Positions 51,641 to 60,849 of a stretch of DNA of 64,000 nt are shown in pieces. The translations under genes and the position numbers were made by a program. Each line of letters opens with the position of its first letter. Position 1 is the stretch's first letter. Origin of the DNA: Pseudomonas sp. TCU-HL1 (lineage in GTDB: Bacteria; Pseudomonadota; Gammaproteobacteria; Pseudomonadales; Pseudomonadaceae); the NCBI RefSeq assembly GCF_001708505.1, contig NZ_CP015992.1:372001-436000 (forward strand), read 5' to 3'. Under the pieces are notes generated by a model. The model was given only the letters and a program-made list of their open reading frames with translations, was not told where the DNA came from and made no database searches.

Positions 51641-52435
51641 ATGACCGCCTATCAAGCCCTGCCGCAGTCTGAAACCCGCTTCGAATCCATCGGCTTCCTG
51701 CTGTTGGAGGACTTCAGCCTGATCGCCCTGGCCGGCGCACTCGAGCCGCTGCGCCTTGCCAACCAGCTGTCCGGAGCGGGGCTCTATCGCTGGTGCACCC
51801 TGACTTGCGACGGCACCCCGGTGCGCGCCGGCAACGGTATGCAGCTGACACCCGAAGGCAGCCTCGCCGAGGCACGCGAACTGGACGCCCTGATCCTCTG
51901 CGGCGGCGACGGCGCTCCGCTCGCCGATGCCGGATTGCTCGCACAGCTCCGCGACCTGGCCGCGCACGGCGTGAAGCTGGGCGCGCTGGAATCTGCCCGC
52001 GCCGTGCTGGCCGAGGCCGGTTTGCTTCAGGACGGCGAAAGCATCCCGGCCTGGGCCAGCCGCCTGACCCTGCGCGAGGCCCTGGCCAGCGCCCAGCCGA
52101 AGCTGCAGGAAGTGATCGCGCTGATGGAGGCCAATCTGGAGGAACCCATCGAACTGGATGACCTGGCCAGCTTCATCGAGTTGTCGCGGCGGCAGCTGGA
52201 AAGGTTGTTCCAGAAGTACCTGCACTGCTCGCCGTCGCGCTACTACCTCAAGCTGCGCCTGTTGCGCGCCCGCCAACTGCTGCGCCAGACCGCGTTGCCG
52301 GTGGTGCAGGTGGCCTTCGGTTGCGGCTTCCTCTCCGCGCAGAACTTCTCCAAGTGCTACCGCGAGCATTTCGGTATTCCGCCCAGCAACGAGCGACTGG
52401 ACAAGCCGCAACTCTGCCGCGCCGCCCTGCACTGA
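51641..52435 (+). CDS. Shortened GbdR-like AraC regulator
   Basis: The 264-residue protein is a GbdR paralogue with about 100 residues missing. Residues 1-125 match the first half of the GbdR sensor domain (SIGFLLLEDFSLIALAGALEPLRLAN, ALILCGGD). The second half, including VCTGSW and the SGGT region, is absent. From QPKLQEVIALMEANLEEPIE onward the AraC DNA-binding domain is intact and nearly the same as GbdR. It may be a constitutive or differently triggered regulator of the creatine module, with DNA specificity close to GbdR. The reading frame is clean, so it is unlikely to be a decaying pseudogene. Confidence 0.85.
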   Translation: MTAYQALPQSETRFESIGFLLLEDFSLIALAGALEPLRLANQLSGAGLYRWCTLTCDGTPVRAGNGMQLTPEGSLAEARELDALILCGGDGAPLADAGLLAQLRDLAAHGVKLGALESARAVLAEAGLLQDGESIPAWASRLTLREALASAQPKLQEVIALMEANLEEPIELDDLASFIELSRRQLERLFQKYLHCSPSRYYLKLRLLRARQLLRQTALPVVQVAFGCGFLSAQNFSKCYREHFGIPPSNERLDKPQLCRAALH

Positions 52436-52456
52436 CACCGAGCGACACCACCTTCG

Positions 52457-52497
52457 GGCCCGCCCGTGCCTGGCAGCACGGTTCGGGCCTGTTTTTT
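52457..52497 (+). terminator. Terminator of the sdaB-regulator operon
   Basis: GGCCCGCCCGTGC and GCACGGTTCGGGCC form an interrupted stem around TGGCA, followed by T6. Confidence 0.85.
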
Positions 52498-52520
52498 GGT
52501 GGGGTGGGTAGGTGATTCCC

Positions 52521-52551
52521 GTGTGGGGGCGAATGAATTCGCCCCTACAGA
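52521..52551. repeat. Short REP palindrome
   Basis: TGTGGGGGCGAATGAATTCG fuses directly to CCCCTACAG, a minimal unit without central hairpin. Confidence 0.7.
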
Positions 52552-52576
52552 AGAGCTCCGTGTCGGCCTCAACATC

Positions 52577-52690
52577 CCTCACCCCCGGCCCCTCTCCCGC
52601 AGGGAGAGGGGTGACTCAGGCCCACCTTGCGCACGGACAGCTCCCTCTCCCTCTGGGAGAGGGTTGGGCGGGCCGCGTTCGGATGAGGGC
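52577..52690. repeat. CCCTCTCC repeat pair upstream of creatinase
   Basis: CCCCTCTCCCGCAGGGAGAG and CTCCCTCTCCCTCTGGGAGAG-type hairpins; same family as 12702-12806. Confidence 0.8.
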
Positions 52691-52734
52691 AATTGATCCC
52701 CGCTCGAGCCCCCACCCCACCCCAGCGGATCTGA

Positions 52735-52761
52735 CCAACTTCGGGTCGGATTCGTACAAAA
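52735..52761. promoter_or_regulatory. Creatine-module operator-like repeat, copy 1
   Basis: A 27-base sequence (begins CCAACTTCGGGTCGG, ends TTCGTACAAAA) that is identical at 55715-55741. It lies 88 bases before the creatinase start. A related copy is at 50088-50108. A common regulator site is the simplest reading. Confidence 0.6.
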
Positions 52762-52849
52762 AGTGGCGGAGGGCTTCTGTTGCAATGCTTTCCAACGGCC
52801 CACCAGTCCGGTGTGTCGAGTCAGTGGAAAACAACAAGGGTTCACCGCC

Positions 52850-54061
52850 ATGCAAATGCCCAAGACGCTCCGCATCCGTAACGGCGACAAGGTTCGCTCC
52901 ACCTTCTCCGCCCAGGAATACGCCAATCGCCAGGCCAAGCTGCGTGCTCATCTGGCGGCGGAGAACATCGACGCCGCGATCTTCACCTCGTACCACAACA
53001 TCAACTACTACTCCGACTTCCTCTACTGCTCCTTCGGCCGCCCCTACGCGCTGGTGGTGACCCAGGACGACGTCATCAGCATCAGCGCCAACATCGACGG
53101 CGGCCAGCCGTGGCGCCGCACTGTCGGCACCGACAACATCGTCTACACCGACTGGCAGCGCGATAACTACTTCGTCGCCATCCAGCAGGCCCTGCCCAAG
53201 GCTCGCCGCATCGGCATTGAGCACGACCACCTGAACCTGCAGAACCGCGACAAGCTGGCCGCCCGCTATCCGGATGCCGAGCTGGTGGATGTGGCCGCTG
53301 CCTGCATGCGCATGCGCATGATCAAGTCCGCCGAAGAGCACGTGATGATCCGCCACGGCGCGCGCATCGCTGACATCGGTGGCGCGGCGGTGGTAGAAGC
53401 GCTGCGTGACCAGGTGCCGGAGTACGAAGTGGCGCTTCACGCCACCCAGGCCATGGTCCGTGCCATCGCCGATACTTTCGAGGACGTGGAGCTGATGGAC
53501 ACCTGGACCTGGTTCCAGTCCGGCATCAACACCGACGGTGCGCACAACCCGGTCACCACCCGCAAGGTGAACAAGGGCGACATCCTCAGCCTCAACTGCT
53601 TCCCGATGATCGCCGGCTACTACACCGCGCTGGAGCGCACCCTGTTCCTCGACCATTGCTCCGACGACCACCTGCGTCTGTGGCAGGTCAACGTCGAGGT
53701 GCATGAAGCCGGTCTGAAGCTGATCAAGCCCGGTGCGCGCTGCAGCGATATCGCCCGCGAACTTAACGAAATCTTCCTCAAGCACGATGTGCTGCAATAC
53801 CGCACCTTCGGCTACGGCCACTCCTTCGGCACCCTCAGCCACTACTACGGCCGCGAGGCCGGGCTGGAGCTGCGTGAGGACATCGACACTGTGCTGGAGC
53901 CGGGCATGGTGGTGTCCATGGAACCGATGATCATGCTGCCGGAAGGCCTGCCGGGTGCCGGTGGCTACCGCGAGCACGACATCCTGATCGTCAACGAGAA
54001 CGATGCCGAGAACATCACCAAGTTCCCCTACGGCCCGGAGAAAAACATCATCCGCAAATGA
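52850..54061 (+). CDS. Creatinase (creatine amidinohydrolase)
   Basis: A 403-residue enzyme starting MQMPKTLRIRNGDKVRS, nearly the same as the well-studied P. putida creatinase. It hydrolyses creatine to sarcosine and urea. The pita-bread fold of the aminopeptidase P class is used without metal; the catalytic His is His232 (NTDGAHNPV). Arg/Glu residues of the creatine pocket lie in IEHDHL and SMEPMIMLP. The 52850 Met is preferred to an in-frame upstream Met at 52763 because it gives the exact family start. It feeds sarcosine into the glycine/serine route. Confidence 0.96.
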   Translation: MQMPKTLRIRNGDKVRSTFSAQEYANRQAKLRAHLAAENIDAAIFTSYHNINYYSDFLYCSFGRPYALVVTQDDVISISANIDGGQPWRRTVGTDNIVYTDWQRDNYFVAIQQALPKARRIGIEHDHLNLQNRDKLAARYPDAELVDVAAACMRMRMIKSAEEHVMIRHGARIADIGGAAVVEALRDQVPEYEVALHATQAMVRAIADTFEDVELMDTWTWFQSGINTDGAHNPVTTRKVNKGDILSLNCFPMIAGYYTALERTLFLDHCSDDHLRLWQVNVEVHEAGLKLIKPGARCSDIARELNEIFLKHDVLQYRTFGYGHSFGTLSHYYGREAGLELREDIDTVLEPGMVVSMEPMIMLPEGLPGAGGYREHDILIVNENDAENITKFPYGPEKNIIRK

Positions 54062-54071
54062 TCCAGTCCAC

Positions 54072-54101
54072 GCCCGCGCAGCGCCGACCTCCTGCGCGGG
54101 C
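54072..54101 (+). terminator. Hairpin after creatinase
   Basis: GCCCGCGCAG and CTGCGCGGGC form a perfect 10-bp stem 11 bases after the stop; no T-run follows, so it may be Rho-assisted or a stabiliser. Confidence 0.55.
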
Positions 54102-54355
54102 CGTGGTTTCACGCATCACCACAACAAGAATCGACGCGCGGCATTCACGGGGTCCAGACCCTGCGCACGCGCCGCCCTTTGACTACCCGCTGCCGAACTA
54201 CACGACATAACAATAGAGGTACAGGCGATGGTCAGGTTTATTGCAGGAACGCTCCTATGGGGAGCGGCCGACAGTGTGTCCTTCAACAACGGTCGGGGCA
54301 CTCCCGTCCATACTCCAGGCATCCAGGCGCAACTCCCGTATGAAGGGGGTGCCCG

Positions 54356-55699
54356 ATGAGCTCATCCAATCAGACCCTGGCCTACGGCCAGGCCGGAAGC
54401 CAGATGGCCAGCAGCGAGCGCAGCACGCTCCGCCGCGCGGCGACCGCCAGCTTCATGGGCAACTTCGTCGAGTGGTTCGATTACGCCGCCTACGGTTACC
54501 TGGCGGCGGTGATAGCCGTCGTGTTCTTCCCTGCCACCGACAAGACCACCGGCCTGCTGGCGGCCTTCGCGGTGTTCGCGATCTCCTTCATCGTCCGCCC
54601 CATCGGCGGCATCGTCTGGGGCCATATCGGCGACCGTTACGGCCGGCGTAACGCCCTGTCCCTGTCCATCCTCATCATGTCCGGCGCCACCTTCTGCATC
54701 GCGTTGCTGCCGACCTACGCCCAGGTGGGCATGTTCGCGCCGCTGCTGCTCCTGCTGATCCGGCTGGTGCAGGGCTTCTCCGCCTCCGGAGAATACGCCG
54801 GCGCGGCGGCCTTCCTCGCCGAGTACGCCCCGGACAACAAGCGCGGCTTCTACACCTGCCTGGTGCCGGCCAGCACCGCGGCGGGGCTGCTGTTCGGCTC
54901 GTTGTTCGCGGCACTGCTCTATTCGCAGCTGGACACCGAGCAACTGCACAGCTGGGGCTGGCGCATTCCCTTCCTGCTGGCGGCGCCCCTGGGGCTGATT
55001 GGCCGCTACATCCGCCTGCACCTGCAGGACACACCCAAGTTCCGCGAAATGGAACAGGCCATGGAGAAGAAGGAAGCCGAGCACAAGGTGCCGATCCGCG
55101 AACTCATGGGTGTGCACCGTGTGAAGGTGCTGGTGGCCATTGGCGTCACCTGCCTCAACGCGGTGGCCTTCTACCTGATCCTCAGCTACATGCCGACCTA
55201 CCTCTCCACCGAGATGGGCATGACCGAAACCGATTCCTTCCTGGCCTCCACCGTGTCACTGGCGACCTACATCGGTTTCATCTTCCTGATGGGCAAGCTG
55301 TCCGACCGCTTCGGCCGCAAGACCATGCTGATTGCCGCGTCGCTGCTGTTCCTCGCGCTCACGCTACCGCTGTTCGGCTTGCTGGAAGGCCAGGGCTTCG
55401 CCTTCATCCTGCTGATCCAGATCGCCTTCGGCCTGATGCTGGCGATGAACGACGGCACCCTGCCGTGTTTCCTCGCGGAAGTTTTCCCGACGCGGGTGCG
55501 CTACAGCGGTTTTGCCTTCAGCTTCAACACCGCCAACGCCCTGTTTGGCGGCACCGCACCGTTCATCGCCACCTGGCTGATCAGCCAGACCGGCGACAAG
55601 ATGGCTCCGGCCTGGATGCTGGTAGCGGCGGCGGCCGTGGCGCTGCTGGCGATGCTGTGCATCTGCGAGACGGCGCACAAGGCCCTGGCGGACGACTGA
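54356..55699 (+). CDS. MHS-family MFS transporter
   Basis: The 447-residue, 12-helix inner-membrane protein starts MSSSNQTLAYGQAG. Metabolite:H+ symporter signatures are SFMGNFVEWFDYAAYGYLA, GHIGDRYGRRNALSL and the repeat GKLSDRFGRKTML. Relatives carry betaine, proline, alpha-ketoglutarate or citrate. Its place between creatinase and the ABC importer suggests uptake of creatine, creatinine or a related compound, but substrate cannot be read from sequence. The upstream 294 bases hold no other gene. Confidence 0.88.
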   Translation: MSSSNQTLAYGQAGSQMASSERSTLRRAATASFMGNFVEWFDYAAYGYLAAVIAVVFFPATDKTTGLLAAFAVFAISFIVRPIGGIVWGHIGDRYGRRNALSLSILIMSGATFCIALLPTYAQVGMFAPLLLLLIRLVQGFSASGEYAGAAAFLAEYAPDNKRGFYTCLVPASTAAGLLFGSLFAALLYSQLDTEQLHSWGWRIPFLLAAPLGLIGRYIRLHLQDTPKFREMEQAMEKKEAEHKVPIRELMGVHRVKVLVAIGVTCLNAVAFYLILSYMPTYLSTEMGMTETDSFLASTVSLATYIGFIFLMGKLSDRFGRKTMLIAASLLFLALTLPLFGLLEGQGFAFILLIQIAFGLMLAMNDGTLPCFLAEVFPTRVRYSGFAFSFNTANALFGGTAPFIATWLISQTGDKMAPAWMLVAAAAVALLAMLCICETAHKALADD

Positions 55700-55714
55700 G
55701 GACTGGCGATCCTG

Positions 55715-55741
55715 CCAACTTCGGGTCGGATTCGTACAAAA
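55715..55741. promoter_or_regulatory. Creatine-module operator-like repeat, copy 2
   Basis: Identical over 27 bases to 52735-52761, placed 16 bases after the MHS transporter stop and 237 bases before the ABC binding-protein start. Confidence 0.6.
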
Positions 55742-55977
55742 GCCGGGGCGTCGATTTTGCTAAAACGGCCATCAATAGAAGACCGTCTGCGCTCCGCAGA
55801 GCCGTCCAGCAGCACCGGCCCCCGGTACATCCGGTGCAAAAACCACACTGATCCACTTCGATGCCTGTCATGCCAACAGACTGGCGGGTTCTCCATGCAC
55901 GTCAGGAGCAAACCGACGACAAACCAGGAAGGCCAGGAATAACGGCAACACCTTTCCACGCTTCAGGAGAGACAACA

Positions 55978-57105
55978 ATGAAGAACCGTACCGACCTTTC
56001 ACGCCGTAACTTCATGATCAGCACCGGGGTTCTGGCCGGTGGTGTCGCGCTTTCCAGTCTGCTTCCAATGCGCAGTGCCGCCGCGGCGGAAAAGGAACTG
56101 GTGATCCTGGCTTGGGCCGGCCACGCGGAGCCGGATATCGTCGCCGACTTCGAGCGCCAGCATGGGGTCAAGGTCCGCGCCAAGTACTACACCGGTGGCG
56201 ACAACATGCTCGGGCTGATTTCCCAGTCACCGCCCGGTACCTTCGACCTGATCCTGTCCGACGCCGAATACGTGCAGCAGCTGAAGGCTGCCGAGTACAT
56301 CGAGCGCCTGGACCCCGCCGACTATCCGTTCGACGACTTCTTCCCGGAATTCCAGCACTTCCCCGGCCACTGGGACGGCAACGCGCTGTATTCGGTGCTG
56401 ATCCGTTTCGGTTTCCTCGGTATTGCCTACAACACCCAGCTGGTTCCCGAATCGAAGGTACGTAGCTACGGGATGTTCTGGGACGAGTCGCTCAAGGGCA
56501 AGGTCGGGCACTTCGACTGGCACCTGCCGAATCTCGGCCAGATCAGCCTGTACAACGGCAACAAGCATCCCTATGACATCGACGCGAAGAGCTGGAAGGG
56601 TGTGCAGGAGAAGATGATGACCCTGCGCCCGCAGATCGGCGGGTTCTTTGACTACGGCGGCACCTTCTCGTCGCTGAAGAACGGCCAGATCCAGGCAATG
56701 TGCGGTATCGGCGACTGGATCACCGGCGTGCTGCAGCGCTCCGGGGCACCAGTGAAGACAGTGGTGCCGGAAGAAGGCGGCCTGCAGTGGACCGAGTCCT
56801 ACTGCATCGCCAGGAACGCTCGCAGTCCGGAACTGGCGAAGAAGTTCATCCAGTACATCACCTCGCCCGAAGGCCAGGTGAAGTCGGCGCGGATGCTCGC
56901 CTACCCCGCCCTCATCCCCAGCCAGCGCGGTTGGGCGCTGCTCAACCAGGTCGATCCGGCCGAAGCCAGGCGCCAGGGCATGCTGCTCGGCCAGCGCAAC
57001 GTGATGGACGACATCCGCGAGGGCCGCATTCAGTACCGCCAGCTGCCGATACAGCAGGGCCTGGAGGAGTGGAACGACTTCTGGTCAGAGTACAAGGGCG
57101 CCTGA
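55978..57105 (+). CDS. Polyamine-type ABC substrate-binding protein with Tat signal
   Basis: A 375-residue protein starting MKNRTDLSRRNFMISTG. SRRNFMI followed by a hydrophobic stretch ending SAAAAEK is a twin-arginine signal. The mature part is of the PotD/extracellular solute-binding class 1 type (LVILAWAGHAEPDIVADFE, FDLILSDAEYVQQL, GGLQWTESYCIARNA). It starts an operon with two permeases and an ATPase. With creatininase downstream, a creatinine, creatine or guanidino ligand is the best guess. Start chosen for the Tat motif and GGAGAG upstream. Confidence 0.88.
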   Translation: MKNRTDLSRRNFMISTGVLAGGVALSSLLPMRSAAAAEKELVILAWAGHAEPDIVADFERQHGVKVRAKYYTGGDNMLGLISQSPPGTFDLILSDAEYVQQLKAAEYIERLDPADYPFDDFFPEFQHFPGHWDGNALYSVLIRFGFLGIAYNTQLVPESKVRSYGMFWDESLKGKVGHFDWHLPNLGQISLYNGNKHPYDIDAKSWKGVQEKMMTLRPQIGGFFDYGGTFSSLKNGQIQAMCGIGDWITGVLQRSGAPVKTVVPEEGGLQWTESYCIARNARSPELAKKFIQYITSPEGQVKSARMLAYPALIPSQRGWALLNQVDPAEARRQGMLLGQRNVMDDIREGRIQYRQLPIQQGLEEWNDFWSEYKGA

Positions 57106-57126
57106 GGGCACTCGGAGGCAACGGCA

Positions 57127-58041
57127 ATGACGCTACACAAGCTGCAAACCGCTCCGCCAGCTGCCGAAATCGAAAGCCCCCGGGTCAGCCCCGGCCGCAA
57201 GCGCGGCTACCGGCCCTGGTACGGCCTTGGTTTCTCGCTGCCCATGCTGTTCTGGCAACTGGCCTTCTTCGTTTTTCCGCTGGTGTTCCTGGTCACCATC
57301 AGTTTCTGGATGGTGCGCAACTTCCGCATGGTGCCGACCTTCGAGTGGCTGAACTGGAGCTACGTGCTCGGTCGCGGCTACTTCTGGGATGCCTATGCGC
57401 ACACCCTGGCCATGGCCGCGGGGGCCACGCTGCTGATCAGCCTGCTGGCGTTCCCCTGCGCCTACGCCATCGCCTTCAAGTTCCGCGCCTCGGCCCGGCA
57501 ACTGGCGATACTGCTGCTGATCACGCCGTTCTTCACCAGCTACCTGGTGCGCACCTACTCCTGGCAGGTGTTCCTCGCCGACAACGGCATCCTCAATGCC
57601 TTGCTCGGCCAGTTCGGCATCGGCGCATTGCCAATGTTGAACAGCGTGTTCGGCACCTACGTCGGCTACTTCACCCTGTGTCTGCCGCTGGTGGTGGTAC
57701 TGCAGGTGTTCAGCCTGATGTACATGGACCGTTCGCTGGTGGAGGCCGCGCACAACCTCGGTTGTGGCCGCCTGCGCACGGTGCTGCGGGTGGTGGTGCC
57801 GTCGGCGCGCACCGGCATCGTGGTGGCGGCGTTGTTCTGCTTCATCCTCACTTTCGGCGATTTCGTCAGCCCGCTCTACCTCGGCGGCGGCCAGCCACCG
57901 ACCCTCAGCACCCTGATCGCCGACACCACCAAAGCCGGCCAGCAATGGCCGCGCGCCGCGGTGATCGCCACGATGATGATCGCAACATTGCTGTTGGTAG
58001 CTTTTGCAGCGGTCCGCTTCGCCTACCGGAGGCGCGCATGA
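57127..58041 (+). CDS. ABC transporter permease (PotB type)
   Basis: A 304-residue inner-membrane protein with about six helices (first: LPMLFWQLAFFVFPLVFLVTI). The ATPase-docking loop is VEAAHNLGCGRLRTVLRVVVP, around residues 200-225. It lies 21 bases after the binding-protein gene and overlaps the next permease by four bases (ATGA). Confidence 0.9.
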   Translation: MTLHKLQTAPPAAEIESPRVSPGRKRGYRPWYGLGFSLPMLFWQLAFFVFPLVFLVTISFWMVRNFRMVPTFEWLNWSYVLGRGYFWDAYAHTLAMAAGATLLISLLAFPCAYAIAFKFRASARQLAILLLITPFFTSYLVRTYSWQVFLADNGILNALLGQFGIGALPMLNSVFGTYVGYFTLCLPLVVVLQVFSLMYMDRSLVEAAHNLGCGRLRTVLRVVVPSARTGIVVAALFCFILTFGDFVSPLYLGGGQPPTLSTLIADTTKAGQQWPRAAVIATMMIATLLLVAFAAVRFAYRRRA

Positions 58042-58829
58042 ACGAGCATCGCCTGATCAACTTCCTGCTGCGTGGCTACGTGGGGCTGGTGTTCCTGTTC
58101 ATCTTCACGCCGATCCTCGGCAGTATCGTGTTCTCCTTCAATGTGGACCGCTTCCCGTCACTGCCGCTGGGTGGGTTCAGCCTGCACTGGTACCAGACGG
58201 TGGCCGGCGATCCGGCGGTGTGGCAGGCGTTCGGCAACAGCCTGAAGGTCGCCGTGGTGGTGTCGCTGGTGTCCACCTTCCTCGGCTTCACCGCGGCCTA
58301 TACCGACTTCCGCTACCACTTCTTCGGCAAGCCGGTGTACATGGCGCTTGCCCTGCTGCCGCCGACCATTCCGGTGGTGATCATGGGCCTGGCGATGCTG
58401 GCGTTCCTCTCCCGCGTCGGCCTGTCCGGCGAAATCCACGCGGTGATGATCGCCCACATCGTGATGTGCGCACCCTTCGCCATGGCTGTGATACGCATGC
58501 GCCTGGCGCAGATGGACCCGATCCTCGAAGCCGCCGCCTGGAACCTGGGCGCCAGCCAGTGGAAGGCCATGCGCCATGTGATCCTGCCATTCGCCGCGCC
58601 GAGCATCTTCGCCGCGCTGTTCGTGACCATGGCGGTGTCCTTCGACGAATTCGCCGTCGCCTGGTTCGTCTCCGGGCTCAACGAAACGGTGCCGATGCGC
58701 ATCCTCAGCACCCTGCAGGGCCAGGTCAGCCCGACCATCAACGCCATTGGCACCTTGGTGTTCATCACCACCACGGTCCTGGTGATCCTCGCGCAACTGC
58801 TGCTGATACGCCGGCGTAAGCCGGCCTGA
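58038..58829 (+). CDS. ABC transporter permease (PotC type)
   Basis: A 263-residue inner-membrane protein starting MNEHRLINFLLRGYVG with about six helices. Docking loop EAAAWNLGASQWKAMRHVILP lies around residue 170. It pairs with the preceding permease to form the channel. The start is set by the ATGA overlap. Confidence 0.9.
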   Translation: MNEHRLINFLLRGYVGLVFLFIFTPILGSIVFSFNVDRFPSLPLGGFSLHWYQTVAGDPAVWQAFGNSLKVAVVVSLVSTFLGFTAAYTDFRYHFFGKPVYMALALLPPTIPVVIMGLAMLAFLSRVGLSGEIHAVMIAHIVMCAPFAMAVIRMRLAQMDPILEAAAWNLGASQWKAMRHVILPFAAPSIFAALFVTMAVSFDEFAVAWFVSGLNETVPMRILSTLQGQVSPTINAIGTLVFITTTVLVILAQLLLIRRRKPA

Positions 58830-58866
58830 GCCCCCGACAACCATTCGAATCACAGGTAACCCCACC

Positions 58867-59955
58867 ATGAGTCAGCCGCTGGTCGTGTTCGATAATGTGG
58901 TCAAGCACTTCGGCGAGTTCGTCGCCGTCGAGCGCATGAATCTGGAGATCTACAAGGGCGAGTTCGTCGCGATCATGGGTTCCAGCGGCTGTGGCAAGAC
59001 CACCACGCTGCGCATGCTCGCCGGGCTGGAGAAGCCGAGCGAGGGCGAGATCCGCCTGAACGGCGAGCGGATCAACGATCTTCGCTCCTGGGAGCGCGAT
59101 ACCCCGCTGGTCTGGCAGAACCTGGCGCTGTTCCCGTTCCTCAACGTGGTCGAGAACGTCGAGTTCGGCCTGAAAATGCGCGGCATGGCCAAGGCCGAGC
59201 GACACCGCAAGGCACTCGAATGGCTGGATCGCCTCGGCCTCGCCGAATTCGCCACGCGCGACATCGCCCAGCTCTCCGGTGGCCAGCGCCAGCGCGTGGC
59301 GTTGGCCCGTTCGCTGGTCACCGAGCCGCCGATCCTGCTGCTCGACGAACCGCTGAGTGCCCTCGATGCCCATCTCAGTGTGCGTATGCAGGGCGTGCTG
59401 ACCGGGCTGCAGAAGGATCTGGGCATCACCTTCGTGTATGTCACCCACAGCCAGTCGGAAGCCTTCGCCATGGCCGATCGCGTGGTGATCATGAGCCGCG
59501 GCCGGATCGAGCAGGTTGGCACGCCGCAGGCGGTGTTCCGCGAGCCGCACAACCGCTTCGTCGCCGAGTTCGTCGGCGGCAAGAACATCCTCGGCGGTAA
59601 CGTCGCCGGCTTCGACGAGACCGGGCTGGTGCGCATCGAATCGGAGCACGGCGCTTTCCTGGCACGTCCGCCGAAGGAGCGCACGGTCGTCTCCGGCGAT
59701 CAGGTGAGCGTCTGTCTGAGCGCAGACCATATCCAGCTTGGCGAACGGGCAGCCCTGCCCAATCGCCTGGAATGCCGCGTGGTCGGCGAGGAGTTCATCG
59801 GCTCGATGGTGAACATCCACCTGGAAACCGCTAGCGGACTGGAGCTGCAGGTACAGAAACCGCACGCCGAATACGCCGGTCTTGGCCTGCAGGGCGGGCA
59901 GAGGGTATTCGCCGGCTGGGACAGCGCCAATGCGCTGATCCTGCGCGGCGAGTGA
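58867..59955 (+). CDS. ABC transporter ATPase (PotA type)
   Basis: The 362-residue protein has Walker A GSSGCGKTT (about residue 38), signature LSGGQRQR, Walker B ILLLDEPLSALD and the H-loop THSQ. A C-terminal TOBE-like regulatory part from about 280 ends the protein (LECRVVGEEFIGSMVNIHLE). It energises the importer encoded just upstream, 37 bases after the second permease. Confidence 0.92.
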   Translation: MSQPLVVFDNVVKHFGEFVAVERMNLEIYKGEFVAIMGSSGCGKTTTLRMLAGLEKPSEGEIRLNGERINDLRSWERDTPLVWQNLALFPFLNVVENVEFGLKMRGMAKAERHRKALEWLDRLGLAEFATRDIAQLSGGQRQRVALARSLVTEPPILLLDEPLSALDAHLSVRMQGVLTGLQKDLGITFVYVTHSQSEAFAMADRVVIMSRGRIEQVGTPQAVFREPHNRFVAEFVGGKNILGGNVAGFDETGLVRIESEHGAFLARPPKERTVVSGDQVSVCLSADHIQLGERAALPNRLECRVVGEEFIGSMVNIHLETASGLELQVQKPHAEYAGLGLQGGQRVFAGWDSANALILRGE

Positions 59956-60004
59956 ACGAATCCCCGGCTCCTGGCCGGGATGAGCAACTGTTGGAGAAGT
60001 ATCG

Positions 60005-60790
60005 ATGAGCAAGAGCGTTTTCGTGGGCGAGCTGACCTGGAAGGAATACGAAGCCAGGGTCGCCAGGGGGGACTGCGTCATGCTGTTGCCGGTCGGCGCG
60101 CTGGAGCAGCATGGCCATCACATGTGCATGAACGTCGATGTACTGCTGCCCACCGCCGTTTGCAAACGAGTCGCCGAGCGCATCGACGCGCTGGTGCTGC
60201 CGGGATTGCAGTACGGCTACAAGTCGCAGCAGAAATCCGGCGGCGGCAACCATTTTCCCGGCACCACCAGCCTGGATGGCGCGACCCTGACCGGCACGGT
60301 GCAGGACATCATCCGCGAGCTGGCGCGCCATGGCGTGCGCCGCCTGGTGCTGATGAACGGGCACTACGAAAACTCCATGTTCATCGTCGAAGGCATCGAC
60401 CTCGCCCTGCGCGAATTGCGCTATGCCGGCATCCAGGACTTCAAGGTGGTGGTGCTGTCCTACTGGGACTTCATCAGGGACCCGGCGGTGATCGAGGCAC
60501 TCTATCCGGAAGGTTTCCTCGGCTGGGACATCGAGCACGGCGGCGTCTTCGAAACCTCGCTGATGCTGGCCCTCTACCCGAACCTGGTGGACATGGACAA
60601 AGTCGTCGACCACCCCCCCGCCACTTTCCCGCCCTACGACGTGTTCCCGGTGATCCCCGAGCGCACGCCGGCCTGCGGCACGCTCTCTTCGGCGAAGAAC
60701 GCCAGCCGCGAGAAGGGCGAGCTGATCCTGCAGGTGTGCACCGAGGGTATCGCCGCCGCCGTGCAGGAGGCGTTCGCGACGCCGTCCTGA
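60005..60790 (+). CDS. Creatininase (creatinine amidohydrolase)
   Basis: A 261-residue metalloenzyme starting MSKSVFVGELTWKEYEARV, nearly the same as P. putida creatininase. Metal ligands Glu34, His36, Asp45, His120 and Glu122 are all present (GALEQHGHHMCMNVD and MNGHYENSMF). It opens creatinine to creatine (reversibly), feeding creatinase at 52850. It lies 49 bases after the importer ATPase, strongly suggesting that importer brings in creatinine or creatine. Confidence 0.96.
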   Translation: MSKSVFVGELTWKEYEARVARGDCVMLLPVGALEQHGHHMCMNVDVLLPTAVCKRVAERIDALVLPGLQYGYKSQQKSGGGNHFPGTTSLDGATLTGTVQDIIRELARHGVRRLVLMNGHYENSMFIVEGIDLALRELRYAGIQDFKVVVLSYWDFIRDPAVIEALYPEGFLGWDIEHGGVFETSLMLALYPNLVDMDKVVDHPPATFPPYDVFPVIPERTPACGTLSSAKNASREKGELILQVCTEGIAAAVQEAFATPS

Positions 60791-60849
60791 TCGATTCCAC
60801 TCCGTTCCGCGAAAGACCCCAGTCCAACAAGAATACGAGGGTAACCACG

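Noticed and set aside
51641..52435. Pseudogene call for the shortened GbdR-like gene
   Set aside because: The deletion is in frame, start and stop are normal and the DNA-binding domain is well kept.
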